This document shows positions 49,920-59,169 of a stretch of 64,000 nt of DNA, one piece after another; within the stretch, counting starts at the first letter, position 1; each line of letters begins with the position of its first letter. Under the pieces are notes generated by a model. The model was not told the origin of the DNA. It searched no databases and worked only from the letters and a program-made list of their open reading frames with translations. The position numbers were made by a program, and so were the translations under genes. This DNA comes from CAZLKT01 sp964560205. Lineage in GTDB: Bacteria; Pseudomonadota; Alphaproteobacteria; Holosporales; Holosporaceae. Location of the stretch: the NCBI GenBank assembly GCA_964560205.1, contig CAZLKT010000001.1, positions 62,001 through 126,000 of the forward strand, read 5' to 3'.

Positions 49920-51091
49920 GGTACACAGAGATTGCTACGAAACAGAGTGAAGAAAAAATGGTGGATCCCTATGATCGCGTGGATTTCCTGCGCCTTGCGC
50001 GCACAAAAAACCTCGGAGCCATTTCTTTTTTTCATCTGATGAAAAAATATGGTACCCCAACAGAAGCCCTCAAATATCTTACTCACATGGAGCAGAAAAA
50101 ATCCCAGTGTTTTTTTATTCCCTCCCGTGATGTCGCATGTCGTGAAATAGATGCCCATCTGGACCAGAATATCCACCTTGTTTTTTCCACAGATCCGATT
50201 TATCCCTCGCTGCTCAAAAATATCAAAGATTGTCCTCCTGTATTGAGTATGAAAGGACGTCTGTCCCTTTTAGAAAAAATTCCTTTTGCCATTGTTGGCT
50301 CCAGAAATGCGTCCTATGCGGGACAAAAGATTTCTTCTTCCATTGCCAAGGCATTATCTGAGGAGGGCTGGCTTGTCATTTCTGGTTTAGCCCGTGGTAT
50401 CGACACCTGTGTTCATAAAGCCTCTTTGGAGGGGGGGACCATGGCAGTGATTGCTGGGGGCATTGGAAATATTTATCCTTCGGAGAATAAGGGGCTTTAT
50501 GAGGCCATTGCGGAGCAGGGTATTCTTTTATCAGAAGATGCTTTGGGTTCTCCCCTCAGTGGCGGGCTTTTCCCTAAACGGAATAGGCTCATCTCGGGGC
50601 TTTCTCGTGGAGTTTTGGTGGTGGAGGCGGGGCTTCGCTCCGGTTCTCTTTTAACGGCAAAGTATGCTGCAGAACAAGGGAGAGATGTTTTTGCAGTTCC
50701 AGGCCATCCCCTGGATCCTCGGGGCAGAGGTGTTAATGCGCTTTTAAAGCAAGGTGCCACTCTGGTGGAAAGTGAGGATGATATTTTTCAGGAGTACAAA
50801 AACCTTCGCCAGATACCCTCTGTGGTGAAGCAGAGTGTACCAGATTCCCTTGTGTCTTCTGGCGCCCTTTCTTCTGATATTTTTACCGAAAAAAAAGAAG
50901 AGGATGTGTATAGTTCTCTTCAGGCAGCTTTAACCATGGTCCCCACGTCGGTGGATGATTTGTCAACAGCCCTTGGGGTCTCCTCCTTTCAGGTGCGGGC
51001 ATTGTTGGTGGAAATGGAGTTAAATGGAGAGATACAACACTATCCTGGTGATGCCGTGTTGCGCACCTCTGACTTTTTTGTGGAGGAATAA
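49916..51091 (+). CDS. dprA: DNA-processing protein DprA
   Basis: Loads RecA on incoming single-stranded DNA during transformation. The Rossmann-like core is clear: FAIVGSRNASYAGQKIS, VISGLARGIDTCVHKASLEG, AVIAGGIGNIYPSENKGL, FPKRNRLISGLSRGVLVVEA and RDVFAVPGHP. A winged-helix C-terminal domain follows. The GTG start overlaps the plsY stop; an ATG at 49958 is possible. Its retention in a reduced genome suggests a use in recombination or occasional transformation. Confidence 0.95.
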   Translation: MRYTEIATKQSEEKMVDPYDRVDFLRLARTKNLGAISFFHLMKKYGTPTEALKYLTHMEQKKSQCFFIPSRDVACREIDAHLDQNIHLVFSTDPIYPSLLKNIKDCPPVLSMKGRLSLLEKIPFAIVGSRNASYAGQKISSSIAKALSEEGWLVISGLARGIDTCVHKASLEGGTMAVIAGGIGNIYPSENKGLYEAIAEQGILLSEDALGSPLSGGLFPKRNRLISGLSRGVLVVEAGLRSGSLLTAKYAAEQGRDVFAVPGHPLDPRGRGVNALLKQGATLVESEDDIFQEYKNLRQIPSVVKQSVPDSLVSSGALSSDIFTEKKEEDVYSSLQAALTMVPTSVDDLSTALGVSSFQVRALLVEMELNGEIQHYPGDAVLRTSDFFVEE

Positions 51092-51094
51092 TAT

Positions 51095-53518
51095 ATGAAG
51101 TCTACTGTGAAGCTTGTGGTGGTGGAGTCTCCTGCGAAGGCAAAAGCGATTGGCACCTATCTTGGGTCAGAATACATGGTGCTGGCAAGTTTTGGCCATG
51201 TGCGGGATTTGGTGAACAAACAGGGCTCCGTGCGTCCAGACGACGATTTTTCCCTTGTGTGGGAGGTTCCCGAAAAAGCAAAGCAGCATTTGAAAGATAT
51301 TGTGTCATGGAGCAAGAAAGCAGACACTGTTATTTTCGCCACTGACTTGGACCGAGAGGGGGAGGGGATCGCTTGGCATCTTTTGATGCATCTTCAGGAG
51401 CAAAAAGCCATTTCTCCCAAGACAGAGATACATCGTATTTCCTTTAATGCCGTGACAAAAAGCGCCATATTGGAGGCCATGAAAAAACCACGGAGCATTG
51501 ATGATGCTCTGGTGGGGGCGTATCTGGCACGATTGAGTCTGGACTATCTTGTGGGGTTTACCCTATCCCCCATTTTATGGCGAAAACTACCGGGAAGTCG
51601 TTCTGCTGGTCGTGTGCAGTCTGTGGCCCTTCGTGTGGTGGTTGATCGTGAAAAAGAGATTTTTGCCTTTAAAATTCAGGAATATTGGACCATTCATGGG
51701 GATTTCTTTTCCCATGATCCTGCGAAAAAAGACCACCATTTTTCTGGACAGTTAAGCCACTTTCATGGAAAGAAGCTTGGAAAGCTTGATATTCCCACGG
51801 AGGAAGAGGCACAGCGTATGGTGCAAGAGGTACAGAAACACTCTTATGCGGTGGATACCATAGAAAAAAAGCGAATCCAGCGACAATCATCCCCGCCTTT
51901 TATTACCTCGTCTCTTCAACAGGAGGCGTCACGTAAGCTTGGCTTTTCTCCCTCCAGAACCATGCAAATTGCGCAAAAACTTTATGAGGGGCTTGCAGTG
52001 GATGGCGAGACCGTGGGTCTTATCACATATATGCGTACTGACAGTCCACACATTATTCCAGAATTCTTAAAAGAAGTGGCAAGCTATGTGGCCACGCGGT
52101 GGGGAAAGGAATATGTGTGCGAGCACAACAGAGTTTATAAGAAATCTCGTCATGCTCAGGAAGCCCATGAGGCCATTCGTCCCACAAGCATTCATCGTTC
52201 TCCGGAGCAGATGAGAAAATATTTGACGGAGGAGCAAGCACAGCTTTATGAACTGATTTGGTGTCGTACTGTGGCATCAAAAATGGCCCCTGCAGTGTAC
52301 GACTCCACTGTGGTATGTCTTACGGATCCTCAAAAACAGCACATTTTTCGTGTTACAGGATCCATCCTCGTTTTCCACGGTTTTTTAATTTTATATGTGG
52401 AAACCCGGGAAGATGATGACGAGGAGGACAATCACTCCATCACATTGCCTGTGTTGCAGGAAAAAGAAGAGGTGCAGCTGGATCATATAACACCACAGCA
52501 GCATTTTACTCAACCACCTCCACGATATACGGAGGCATCTCTGGTGAAAAAACTCGAAGAGTTAGGGGTGGGGCGTCCCAGTACTTATGCTCGTATCTTG
52601 AAAATTCTTTTAGAGCGATTGTATGTGCGAAAAGAAAAAAATCGCCTGATTCCTGAGGAGCTTGGCATTGTGGTGACAGGGTTTTTGAAAAAATTCTTCT
52701 CTCGTTATGTGGACTATCATTTTACCGCAGGTTTGGAGGATGAACTGGACAATGTTTCTTTGGGAGAAAAAACCTGGAAAGAGGTGTTGAGGGATTTTTG
52801 GGTGCCCTTTGAGGAAACTGTCCAAGCTGCCAGTAAGCTTTCCATCATCGATGTGCTCTCTTCCATTGAAGATGATGTCATCTGGGGTGGGGCGCAAAAA
52901 TGTCCCAAGTGCGAGAAGAACATGCTCGTGCTTCGCGTGGGAAAGCGTGGCCCGTTTCTTGCGTGCGGAGGGTATCCTGAGTGCACGTACGTGGCTTCTC
53001 TTTCAGCAGTGGAAAAGGCTTTCGTGCCGGAAAAAGTTTTAGGTCCCCACTCAGAAAGTGGTGAAGATGTGATCTTACGGAATGGGTCCTATGGGTGGTG
53101 GGTGCAGTGTGGAGACAAGAAGGCTTTTATGCCTCCACTTTTTCATCAGGATACCCTTACCCTTGCGGATGCCCAGTGGCTTTTATCTCTTCCACGACAG
53201 ATTGGATATTTCCCGGACACACAGCTTCCGGTTCTTTTAGGTATTGGCCGTTTTGGTCCATATGCGAAGTATGATGGTGCTTTTTTTTCCCTCAAAAAGA
53301 ATGCTGAGGAGTTGCAGCATATTTCTCTCGAAGAGGTTGTCCCCATCATTCTTCAGGGCATCGAGAAAAAGAAGAACAAACCAGCAAAGGATGCAAAAAA
53401 GACCTTTGGTAAAAAAACCACAACAGCTGCGAAAAAAGCTCCTTCTGCTGCGAAAAAAAGTGCGCCTTCCAAGAAAACTTCCCCTTCAAAGAAACCATCC
53501 CCAAAGAAAAAGTCATAA
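51095..53518 (+). CDS. topA: DNA topoisomerase I
   Basis: Relaxes negative supercoils. The TOPRIM domain (VVVESPAKAKAIGTYLG, ATDLDREGEGIAWHL), the catalytic Tyr in ITYMRTDS, and the GRPSTYARIL motif are intact. A topoisomerase zinc-ribbon region follows (CPKCEKNMLVL and ACGGYPEC). After about residue 760 comes a Lys/Ala/Ser/Pro-rich tail (KKAPSAAKKSAPSKKT) resembling histone H1 tails, also seen in some other alphaproteobacterial TopA. It starts three bases after dprA. Confidence 0.97.
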   Translation: MKSTVKLVVVESPAKAKAIGTYLGSEYMVLASFGHVRDLVNKQGSVRPDDDFSLVWEVPEKAKQHLKDIVSWSKKADTVIFATDLDREGEGIAWHLLMHLQEQKAISPKTEIHRISFNAVTKSAILEAMKKPRSIDDALVGAYLARLSLDYLVGFTLSPILWRKLPGSRSAGRVQSVALRVVVDREKEIFAFKIQEYWTIHGDFFSHDPAKKDHHFSGQLSHFHGKKLGKLDIPTEEEAQRMVQEVQKHSYAVDTIEKKRIQRQSSPPFITSSLQQEASRKLGFSPSRTMQIAQKLYEGLAVDGETVGLITYMRTDSPHIIPEFLKEVASYVATRWGKEYVCEHNRVYKKSRHAQEAHEAIRPTSIHRSPEQMRKYLTEEQAQLYELIWCRTVASKMAPAVYDSTVVCLTDPQKQHIFRVTGSILVFHGFLILYVETREDDDEEDNHSITLPVLQEKEEVQLDHITPQQHFTQPPPRYTEASLVKKLEELGVGRPSTYARILKILLERLYVRKEKNRLIPEELGIVVTGFLKKFFSRYVDYHFTAGLEDELDNVSLGEKTWKEVLRDFWVPFEETVQAASKLSIIDVLSSIEDDVIWGGAQKCPKCEKNMLVLRVGKRGPFLACGGYPECTYVASLSAVEKAFVPEKVLGPHSESGEDVILRNGSYGWWVQCGDKKAFMPPLFHQDTLTLADAQWLLSLPRQIGYFPDTQLPVLLGIGRFGPYAKYDGAFFSLKKNAEELQHISLEEVVPIILQGIEKKKNKPAKDAKKTFGKKTTTAAKKAPSAAKKSAPSKKTSPSKKPSPKKKS

Positions 53519-53586
53519 ATCCGGTGGTGTTGTGTTGAAAGACTTGAATCCTGAGAAAATACCTGTCAGCATGAACGTGTATTGTC

Positions 53587-54378
53587 ATGAAAAAACTTTT
53601 TATGAGGGTTAAAAAGCATCGAGGGTGGGTTTTCGTGCTGTGTCTGTGGGGCCTTGTGGGAGCAGGCATCTTTTTAAAGGGAAGGGCTCTTTTGTCTTTT
53701 GTGTCGGATCAGGTTGGACATTTTTTGGGGTTGTCCCTTAGGGAATGCCTCATTGAAGGTAGGGTGCGTACGTCTACTGATGATGTGTGGGGTGCCCTTG
53801 GCTGTTCCTGGGGAACAAATATTTTTGCATGCTCCTTAAGACGTGTGCATGAAAATATGAAGAAGTTGCCCTGGGTGAAGGATGTGGTGATTATTCGCCG
53901 CCTGCCCTCCACTCTCCTTGTTTGTATTAAAGAGAAAAAGCCCATGGCGGTGTGGCAAAATAATGGAAAAAAAGTTCTTATCAGCGATGAAGGGGATGTT
54001 ATCGCTGGTGTTCCTGTATCAGACGACTATCTGGTGGTAACGGGAAAAGATGCTCCCATGCATACATGGCGCCTTTTAAAAAGCTTAGAGGATTATAAAG
54101 AAAAGCTTCCAAAGGTTTGTGCTGCGACTTTTTTGCGCAGCCAAAGGTGGGATATTTATCTCGAAGATAAAACATGTGTGAAACTTTCCGAGAAAAATAT
54201 CGATGAATCTTTGCGGCGCCTTGTGAGGGTGTTGCAATGGCAAAGAGAAAAAAAACGTACCATCACCACCATTGATTTGCGTTTTATTGACGCTGTGATT
54301 ATGGACATGCCTGATACCATGGCGAAGAAGCCTGACATTTCTGCGCAGAAAAAAAGCAGCTCGGTGACGGTGCCATGA
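53587..54378 (+). CDS. ftsQ: Cell division protein FtsQ
   Basis: Bitopic divisome protein linking cytosolic and periplasmic components. One membrane helix (about residues 14-32) is followed by a POTRA domain (starting LSLRECLIEGRVRTS, with IFACSLRRVHENMKKLPWVK) and the FtsQ beta domain (KKPMAVWQNNGKKVLISDEG). Length 263. It overlaps ftsA by four bases. The usual upstream murC-murB-ddl are not here. Confidence 0.92.
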   Translation: MKKLFMRVKKHRGWVFVLCLWGLVGAGIFLKGRALLSFVSDQVGHFLGLSLRECLIEGRVRTSTDDVWGALGCSWGTNIFACSLRRVHENMKKLPWVKDVVIIRRLPSTLLVCIKEKKPMAVWQNNGKKVLISDEGDVIAGVPVSDDYLVVTGKDAPMHTWRLLKSLEDYKEKLPKVCAATFLRSQRWDIYLEDKTCVKLSEKNIDESLRRLVRVLQWQREKKRTITTIDLRFIDAVIMDMPDTMAKKPDISAQKKSSSVTVP

Positions 54379-55550
54379 AATTTTTCTTCTCAAAAATATA
54401 TCCCACCACAACAATTATTGATGTAGGGAGCAGTAAGATATCCTGTTGGGTGGGAAGAAACAATGGACAAACCCCCCTGACCATTCTGGGATCAAGCCAC
54501 GGTGCGACACAAGGCGTTTTTGGGAACAAAATCCTTGATATGGAAAAAATGGAAAATATGTTTCGACGCATTTTGTACGAAGCAGAGAGGGTTTCGGATT
54601 ATCGCATTCGAGATGTGACTTTGGTGCTGAGCGGGGCATTTTTTTCTTCCCAGCGCCATAGCGCTTCATGGAGCTCTCCTGAAAATGTTATGTTCACCAC
54701 AGAGCACGTGGCTGCTTTGGCTCAAAGCCTTCCTCTTCACTATTATCCCATCCATACGATTCCCTTGGAGTTTTGGGTGGATGGTCAGGGGGGCATTGAA
54801 AACCCCGTAGGCATCATTGGCAAAAAACTTGAAGCTTTTTTCCATGTGGTGGGCATGCCCGAGGGGAAATTGCGATCTATTTTCTCATGTTTACAAAGAT
54901 GTAACATCACCGTGCAATCCGTCTTGTGCTCGGGGTACAGCAGCGCTCTGGCGTGCCTTACCCCCGACGAGCAAATTCTTGGTGCCACGCTTCTTGATTT
55001 TGGAGAGTCAGGTACATCCTATACATCTTTTTTCCGCAATCAGTGGGTGGATTTTCAGTGGATTCCTTTGGGGGGGCGTCACATTACCCAGGATATTACC
55101 CGTGGATGTGAAACATCCCTTCAATATGCCGAGAAGCTGAAGGTTTTGTACGGGTCGGCATTATCGTCCCACAGAGACCATCAGGAGGTTATCCCCCTCG
55201 TGCTTTTAGGAGAGGAAAAATCCTCCCATGTGGCACAAATGACTCGAGCGTTCCTCATCAACGTGATTCGTGCGCGCGTCCAAGAAATACTTTTTTATCT
55301 CAAACCAAAGCTTTTGGCTTTGAAAAAACAATATCCCTTCGCAGCACAACGATTTATTCTCACCGGGGGTGGCGCCCAACTTCCCGGTATCAGGGATATG
55401 GTGCAACAGATGTTTCCTGGACAGGTGCGTTTGGCCACGCCGCCCCTGCTTTCCCATGCTCCATATGATTCTCCCGCATTTTCAAGTACCATTGGTGCTT
55501 TTTTTGCTGCCCCTTTGCCTGCACCCTTGCAGGTGGCAACAGCCTCCTAA
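54375..55550 (+). CDS. ftsA: Cell division protein FtsA
   Basis: Actin-like membrane tether for FtsZ. The ATPase motifs TIIDVGSSKISCWVGR, LLDFGESGTSYTSFF and FILTGGGAQLPGIRDMV are visible, with a 1C domain between. The 391-residue protein ends in an Ala/Pro-rich segment (APLPAPLQVATAS); the amphipathic membrane-binding helix usual at the C-terminus is not evident, so membrane attachment may depend on another feature. ftsZ, which normally follows, is absent; ybaB comes next. Confidence 0.93.
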   Translation: MKFFFSKIYPTTTIIDVGSSKISCWVGRNNGQTPLTILGSSHGATQGVFGNKILDMEKMENMFRRILYEAERVSDYRIRDVTLVLSGAFFSSQRHSASWSSPENVMFTTEHVAALAQSLPLHYYPIHTIPLEFWVDGQGGIENPVGIIGKKLEAFFHVVGMPEGKLRSIFSCLQRCNITVQSVLCSGYSSALACLTPDEQILGATLLDFGESGTSYTSFFRNQWVDFQWIPLGGRHITQDITRGCETSLQYAEKLKVLYGSALSSHRDHQEVIPLVLLGEEKSSHVAQMTRAFLINVIRARVQEILFYLKPKLLALKKQYPFAAQRFILTGGGAQLPGIRDMVQQMFPGQVRLATPPLLSHAPYDSPAFSSTIGAFFAAPLPAPLQVATAS

Positions 55551-55661
55551 AATGGATGTGATCCCCTGTTGTACAAAAAATTTCTCTTGAAAAAAAGACG
55601 TGATTATGGTGAAATGAGAGTGGTTTTTTAGGGGCCTTGGGTGTCCTGAGAGGGAGTTTTT

Positions 55662-55970
55662 ATGGATGTTGCAAAGATGATGAAACAAGCACAGCAAATG
55701 CAAAAGCAAATGCTGGAAGCGCAGAAGCGTGTGGAGGCCTTCGAGGTGGAGGGTATTTCAGGTGGGGGAATGGTGAGCATTGTTTTGACAGGAGCCCACA
55801 AAATGAAGTCCATTTCTGTGAATAACAGCCTTCTGGAAGATAAAGAGGCGGATGTTTTGGAGGATTTGATCTTGGCTGCTTACAATGATGCCTGGGAGAA
55901 GGTTCAGCAGAAAACCAAGGAGGAAATGGGGGAAGTGTTACCCAACGGGCAGAGTTTGCCTTTTTTGTAA
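55662..55970 (+). CDS. ybaB: Nucleoid-associated protein YbaB/EbfC
   Basis: Small dimeric DNA-binding protein. The 102 residues show the family pattern: KMMKQAQQMQKQMLEAQKRV, a GGGMVSIVLTG strand, and a C-terminal helix LILAAYNDAWEKVQQKT. A GGGAG-type ribosome site precedes the ATG. It usually sits between dnaX and recR; here both are missing and glmU follows 14 bases later. Confidence 0.95.
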   Translation: MDVAKMMKQAQQMQKQMLEAQKRVEAFEVEGISGGGMVSIVLTGAHKMKSISVNNSLLEDKEADVLEDLILAAYNDAWEKVQQKTKEEMGEVLPNGQSLPFL

Positions 55971-55984
55971 AATAATAGGTAGTT

Positions 55985-57376
55985 ATGTCCCATGGTCTGG
56001 TGAGCAAAAATCTTGTGTCATTTATTTTAGCTGGGGGAAATTCCTCTCGCATGGGATCCACGACATCAAAGATTTTGCATACGGTCTGTGGACAAAAAGT
56101 GCTTTTCTATGCCGTAGATGTGGCATGTCGATGGGCAAAGTCCTCTACCATAGTGCTTTCTCCTCAGACAGAAAAATCTGTGAAAGATGCCCTCTCCTCC
56201 AGTCAGATGTGTCCAGCTCTTTCCTATGTTATACAGAAAAAAGCGAAAGGTACGGGGGACGCATTTCGCTGTGCCTTTGAAGGAACTTTTGTAGAAGATA
56301 GAGAGTCTTCAGAGTTGCCAGATATTTTGGTTTTACTTGGAGATGCATCTTTTATGGATCCTGAGGACCTTAAGCCCCTTATGGATCAATGGAAGAACAA
56401 GGAGCATGATCTTTTGGTCGTGGCCATGACTCCCCCGTCCCCGGGCTCCTATGGGCGTCTTTGTGTGACGGGAAAAGTTCTTACCTCCATTATGGAGGCA
56501 GAAGATGTGCCTACGGAGGATATAGGTGCACCCTGCTTATGTAACTCAGGCATCATGATTATGAAGGGGGGCCTTGGAAAGGCGTATATTTCTTCTTTGA
56601 TGCCTCATAAAAACACGGAGAATTATTTTCTTACGGATTGTATCAGCTTTGCCCATGATAATGGCTATCGAGTATCTTACGTGGAAGGACCGTGGCAATC
56701 TTTTGTGGGGTTAAACCAAAGGCAGGATTTTCCTTTGGTGGTGGAATGCGTGCAAAATCGTTTGCGACGACGTGCCATAGAAGATGGAGCATTTCTTTAT
56801 GCACCAGAGACGGTTTTTTTCTCGTATGATACCAAGGTTCATCAAGACGTGGTGATTCACCCCTATGTTTCTTTTGGGCCGGGCGTTGTATTGGCCCAGG
56901 GGACAGAGGTTTTATCCTTTTCCATGATAAGCGCCTGTACCACGGAGAATCATGTGCGCATTGGGCCATTTTCTCATGTGCGCTCCCATGTGGTTTTGGA
57001 GTCCCACGCAGAGGTGGGATCCTTCGTGGAAGTGAAAAAGAGTACCCTTGGGAAATATAGCAAAGCAAAGCATCTCAGCTATCTTGGGGATACTGTCATT
57101 GGGAAAAATGTTACCATCGGTGCCGGGGTCATTACAGTAAATTATGATGGTCATACAAAATACGAAACTTTCATAGAGGACAGTACCCTTGTGGGATGCA
57201 ACACCACCCTTATTGCCCCATGTCATGTGGGACATCATTCCACCGTAGGGGCGGGAAGTGTTCTCACCAAAGATGTGCCACCAAAGCATCTGGCTTTCAC
57301 TCGTGGCGCCCAGGTTATGCGTCCCCTTCCGCCGAAAAGTAAGCATCTGCAACGGCGAGAGAAAGGAGAAAAGTAG
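55985..57376 (+). CDS. glmU: Bifunctional UDP-N-acetylglucosamine pyrophosphorylase / glucosamine-1-phosphate acetyltransferase
   Basis: Makes UDP-GlcNAc for peptidoglycan and lipid A. The N-terminal nucleotidyltransferase begins with ILAGGNSSRMGSTTSKIL, a slightly altered LAGGxGTRM loop. The C-terminal left-handed beta-helix has hexad repeats and the acetyltransferase residues in HLSYLGDTVIGKNVTIGAG and VNYDGHTKYET. Length 463 is normal. It is two bases upstream of glmS, so both steps from fructose-6-phosphate to UDP-GlcNAc are made from one message. Confidence 0.96.
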   Translation: MSHGLVSKNLVSFILAGGNSSRMGSTTSKILHTVCGQKVLFYAVDVACRWAKSSTIVLSPQTEKSVKDALSSSQMCPALSYVIQKKAKGTGDAFRCAFEGTFVEDRESSELPDILVLLGDASFMDPEDLKPLMDQWKNKEHDLLVVAMTPPSPGSYGRLCVTGKVLTSIMEAEDVPTEDIGAPCLCNSGIMIMKGGLGKAYISSLMPHKNTENYFLTDCISFAHDNGYRVSYVEGPWQSFVGLNQRQDFPLVVECVQNRLRRRAIEDGAFLYAPETVFFSYDTKVHQDVVIHPYVSFGPGVVLAQGTEVLSFSMISACTTENHVRIGPFSHVRSHVVLESHAEVGSFVEVKKSTLGKYSKAKHLSYLGDTVIGKNVTIGAGVITVNYDGHTKYETFIEDSTLVGCNTTLIAPCHVGHHSTVGAGSVLTKDVPPKHLAFTRGAQVMRPLPPKSKHLQRREKGEK

Positions 57377-57378
57377 GT

Positions 57379-59163
57379 ATGTGCGGCATCATTGGAATTG
57401 CAAGTGAGACACCAGTCGTACAGCATATGCTGGAAAGCCTTGCAGTTTTAGAGTACCGAGGATATGACTCCGTTGGTGTCGCTGTGAGTGACGGCACAAA
57501 GATAAACGTATCTCGTGCAGTGGGACGTCTGGAGGATTTTGCACCCAAAGTCCCACCTTTTTCAGGATGTGTTGGCATGGGGCATACGCGGTGGGCCACC
57601 CATGGAAAACCTGAGGAAAGAAATGCTCACCCCCAATATAATGACAATATTTCTGTGGTGCATAATGGAATTATCGAGAACTTTGCAGAGCTGAAGGCAG
57701 AACTCCTGCACGAGGAATTTACCTTTCATAGTGATACCGATACCGAAGTCCTCGTCTATTTTTTGGATTCCGCCTACAAAAAACATGGCACCATTGAAGG
57801 CATGATGCAGGAGCTTTTTGCTCGAGTTCATGGAACATTTGCCATTGTTGTGATGATGACGGCGTATCCTCACCTTTTGCTGGCTGCACGAAAGGGAAGC
57901 AGCCCCATTGTGGTGGGACGCGGCGAGAAGAAGATGCTCATCAGTTCTGATGCATTGGGGCTTGTTGGCTTGGGGCACGATATTTCCTATCTCCCAGATG
58001 GAGCGTGGGTTATGGTGAAGAAGGATTTTGTGGAGTTTTTTACAGCAGAAGGACAGAAAATAATGCCCCAGTGGCAGAAAAATCCTTTTGATGCGCTTCA
58101 GGTACAGCGCGGGGCGTTTCCGCACTTTATGTTAAAGGAGATCCATGAGCAGCTTGGACTTTTTCGAAAATACGTGACGGGATATGCGACGCCATTTCTG
58201 GTGTTATCACGACCCCAAGCGGTGACATTTATGGGCTGTGGGACTGCTTTTTATGCAAGCTGGGTAGGAAAATATTTTTGGGAAGCCTTGGTGCAAACCC
58301 CAGCAGTTTTGGAGTTAGCGTCAGAGTTTCATTCTCGAGAACCACAAATGTTTCCAGGTATGACCGTGGCAGTGTCTCAGTCGGGGGAAACAGCGGACAC
58401 CGTTCGATCTGCGGAAATTGCTAAAAACAAAGGGCAATACCTTGTGGGAGTGGTGAACGTGGAGCACAGCGCTCTGACGCGCATGGCACAGACCGTTTTA
58501 CCCCTTGAGGCAGGTCCAGAAATTGGTGTTGCCTCTACCAAAGCTTTTACAAGCCAAATGTGGGTGCTTTTGCGTTTGGCTCTCTCCATGACCCCATCTT
58601 CTCCTTATAAACAAAACGTGGAGAAAGCCATGGCTTCGCTCCCGGAGGCTTTGGAAGGAACATTTCAGCTTATTCCGCGTCTTCAGGAAGTAGCACAAGA
58701 GCTCTCTACCTATAAACACATTCTTTATCTTGGGCGTGGCCCAGGATATCCGTTGGCTCTGGAGGGGGCTTTAAAGATGAAGGAGCTTTCCTATATTCAT
58801 GCGGAGGGCATGGCATCTGGGGAACTGAAGCATGGTTCCCTTGCCATGATTCAGGAGGATGTTCCTGTTATTTTCCTCCTCATTCGTGGTATTTCCTTTG
58901 AGAAGGTTTTGTCCAATATTCATGAAGTTTCTGCCCGGGGTGGTCGCATCACTGTTATTACAGATACGGAGGGAGCGCGCATGGCACAATCGCACTTGGC
59001 GAATATTACCGTGCTTTGTGTTCCCTCTCTTCCGTGTCCGGAAATACTGAGCGTATTTCTCTATGCGGTGGTGATGCAGCTTTTGGCATACTACACAGCA
59101 GACTACTTGGGCAACTCTGTGGACAAACCCCGTAATTTGGCAAAATCCGTTACGGTATACTAA
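57379..59163 (+). CDS. glmS: Glutamine--fructose-6-phosphate aminotransferase (isomerizing)
   Basis: First enzyme of hexosamine synthesis. The product starts MCGIIGIASETPV, with Cys2 as glutaminase nucleophile after Met removal. HTRWATHGKPEERNAHP and the isomerase half with two SIS domains (SQSGETADTVRSAE, SGELKHGSLAMI) are clear, and the C-terminal DKPRNLAKSVTVY end is intact. Length 594. It converges with lysK with six bases between stops. Confidence 0.97.
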   Translation: MCGIIGIASETPVVQHMLESLAVLEYRGYDSVGVAVSDGTKINVSRAVGRLEDFAPKVPPFSGCVGMGHTRWATHGKPEERNAHPQYNDNISVVHNGIIENFAELKAELLHEEFTFHSDTDTEVLVYFLDSAYKKHGTIEGMMQELFARVHGTFAIVVMMTAYPHLLLAARKGSSPIVVGRGEKKMLISSDALGLVGLGHDISYLPDGAWVMVKKDFVEFFTAEGQKIMPQWQKNPFDALQVQRGAFPHFMLKEIHEQLGLFRKYVTGYATPFLVLSRPQAVTFMGCGTAFYASWVGKYFWEALVQTPAVLELASEFHSREPQMFPGMTVAVSQSGETADTVRSAEIAKNKGQYLVGVVNVEHSALTRMAQTVLPLEAGPEIGVASTKAFTSQMWVLLRLALSMTPSSPYKQNVEKAMASLPEALEGTFQLIPRLQEVAQELSTYKHILYLGRGPGYPLALEGALKMKELSYIHAEGMASGELKHGSLAMIQEDVPVIFLLIRGISFEKVLSNIHEVSARGGRITVITDTEGARMAQSHLANITVLCVPSLPCPEILSVFLYAVVMQLLAYYTADYLGNSVDKPRNLAKSVTVY

Positions 59164-59169
59164 GCCTCA

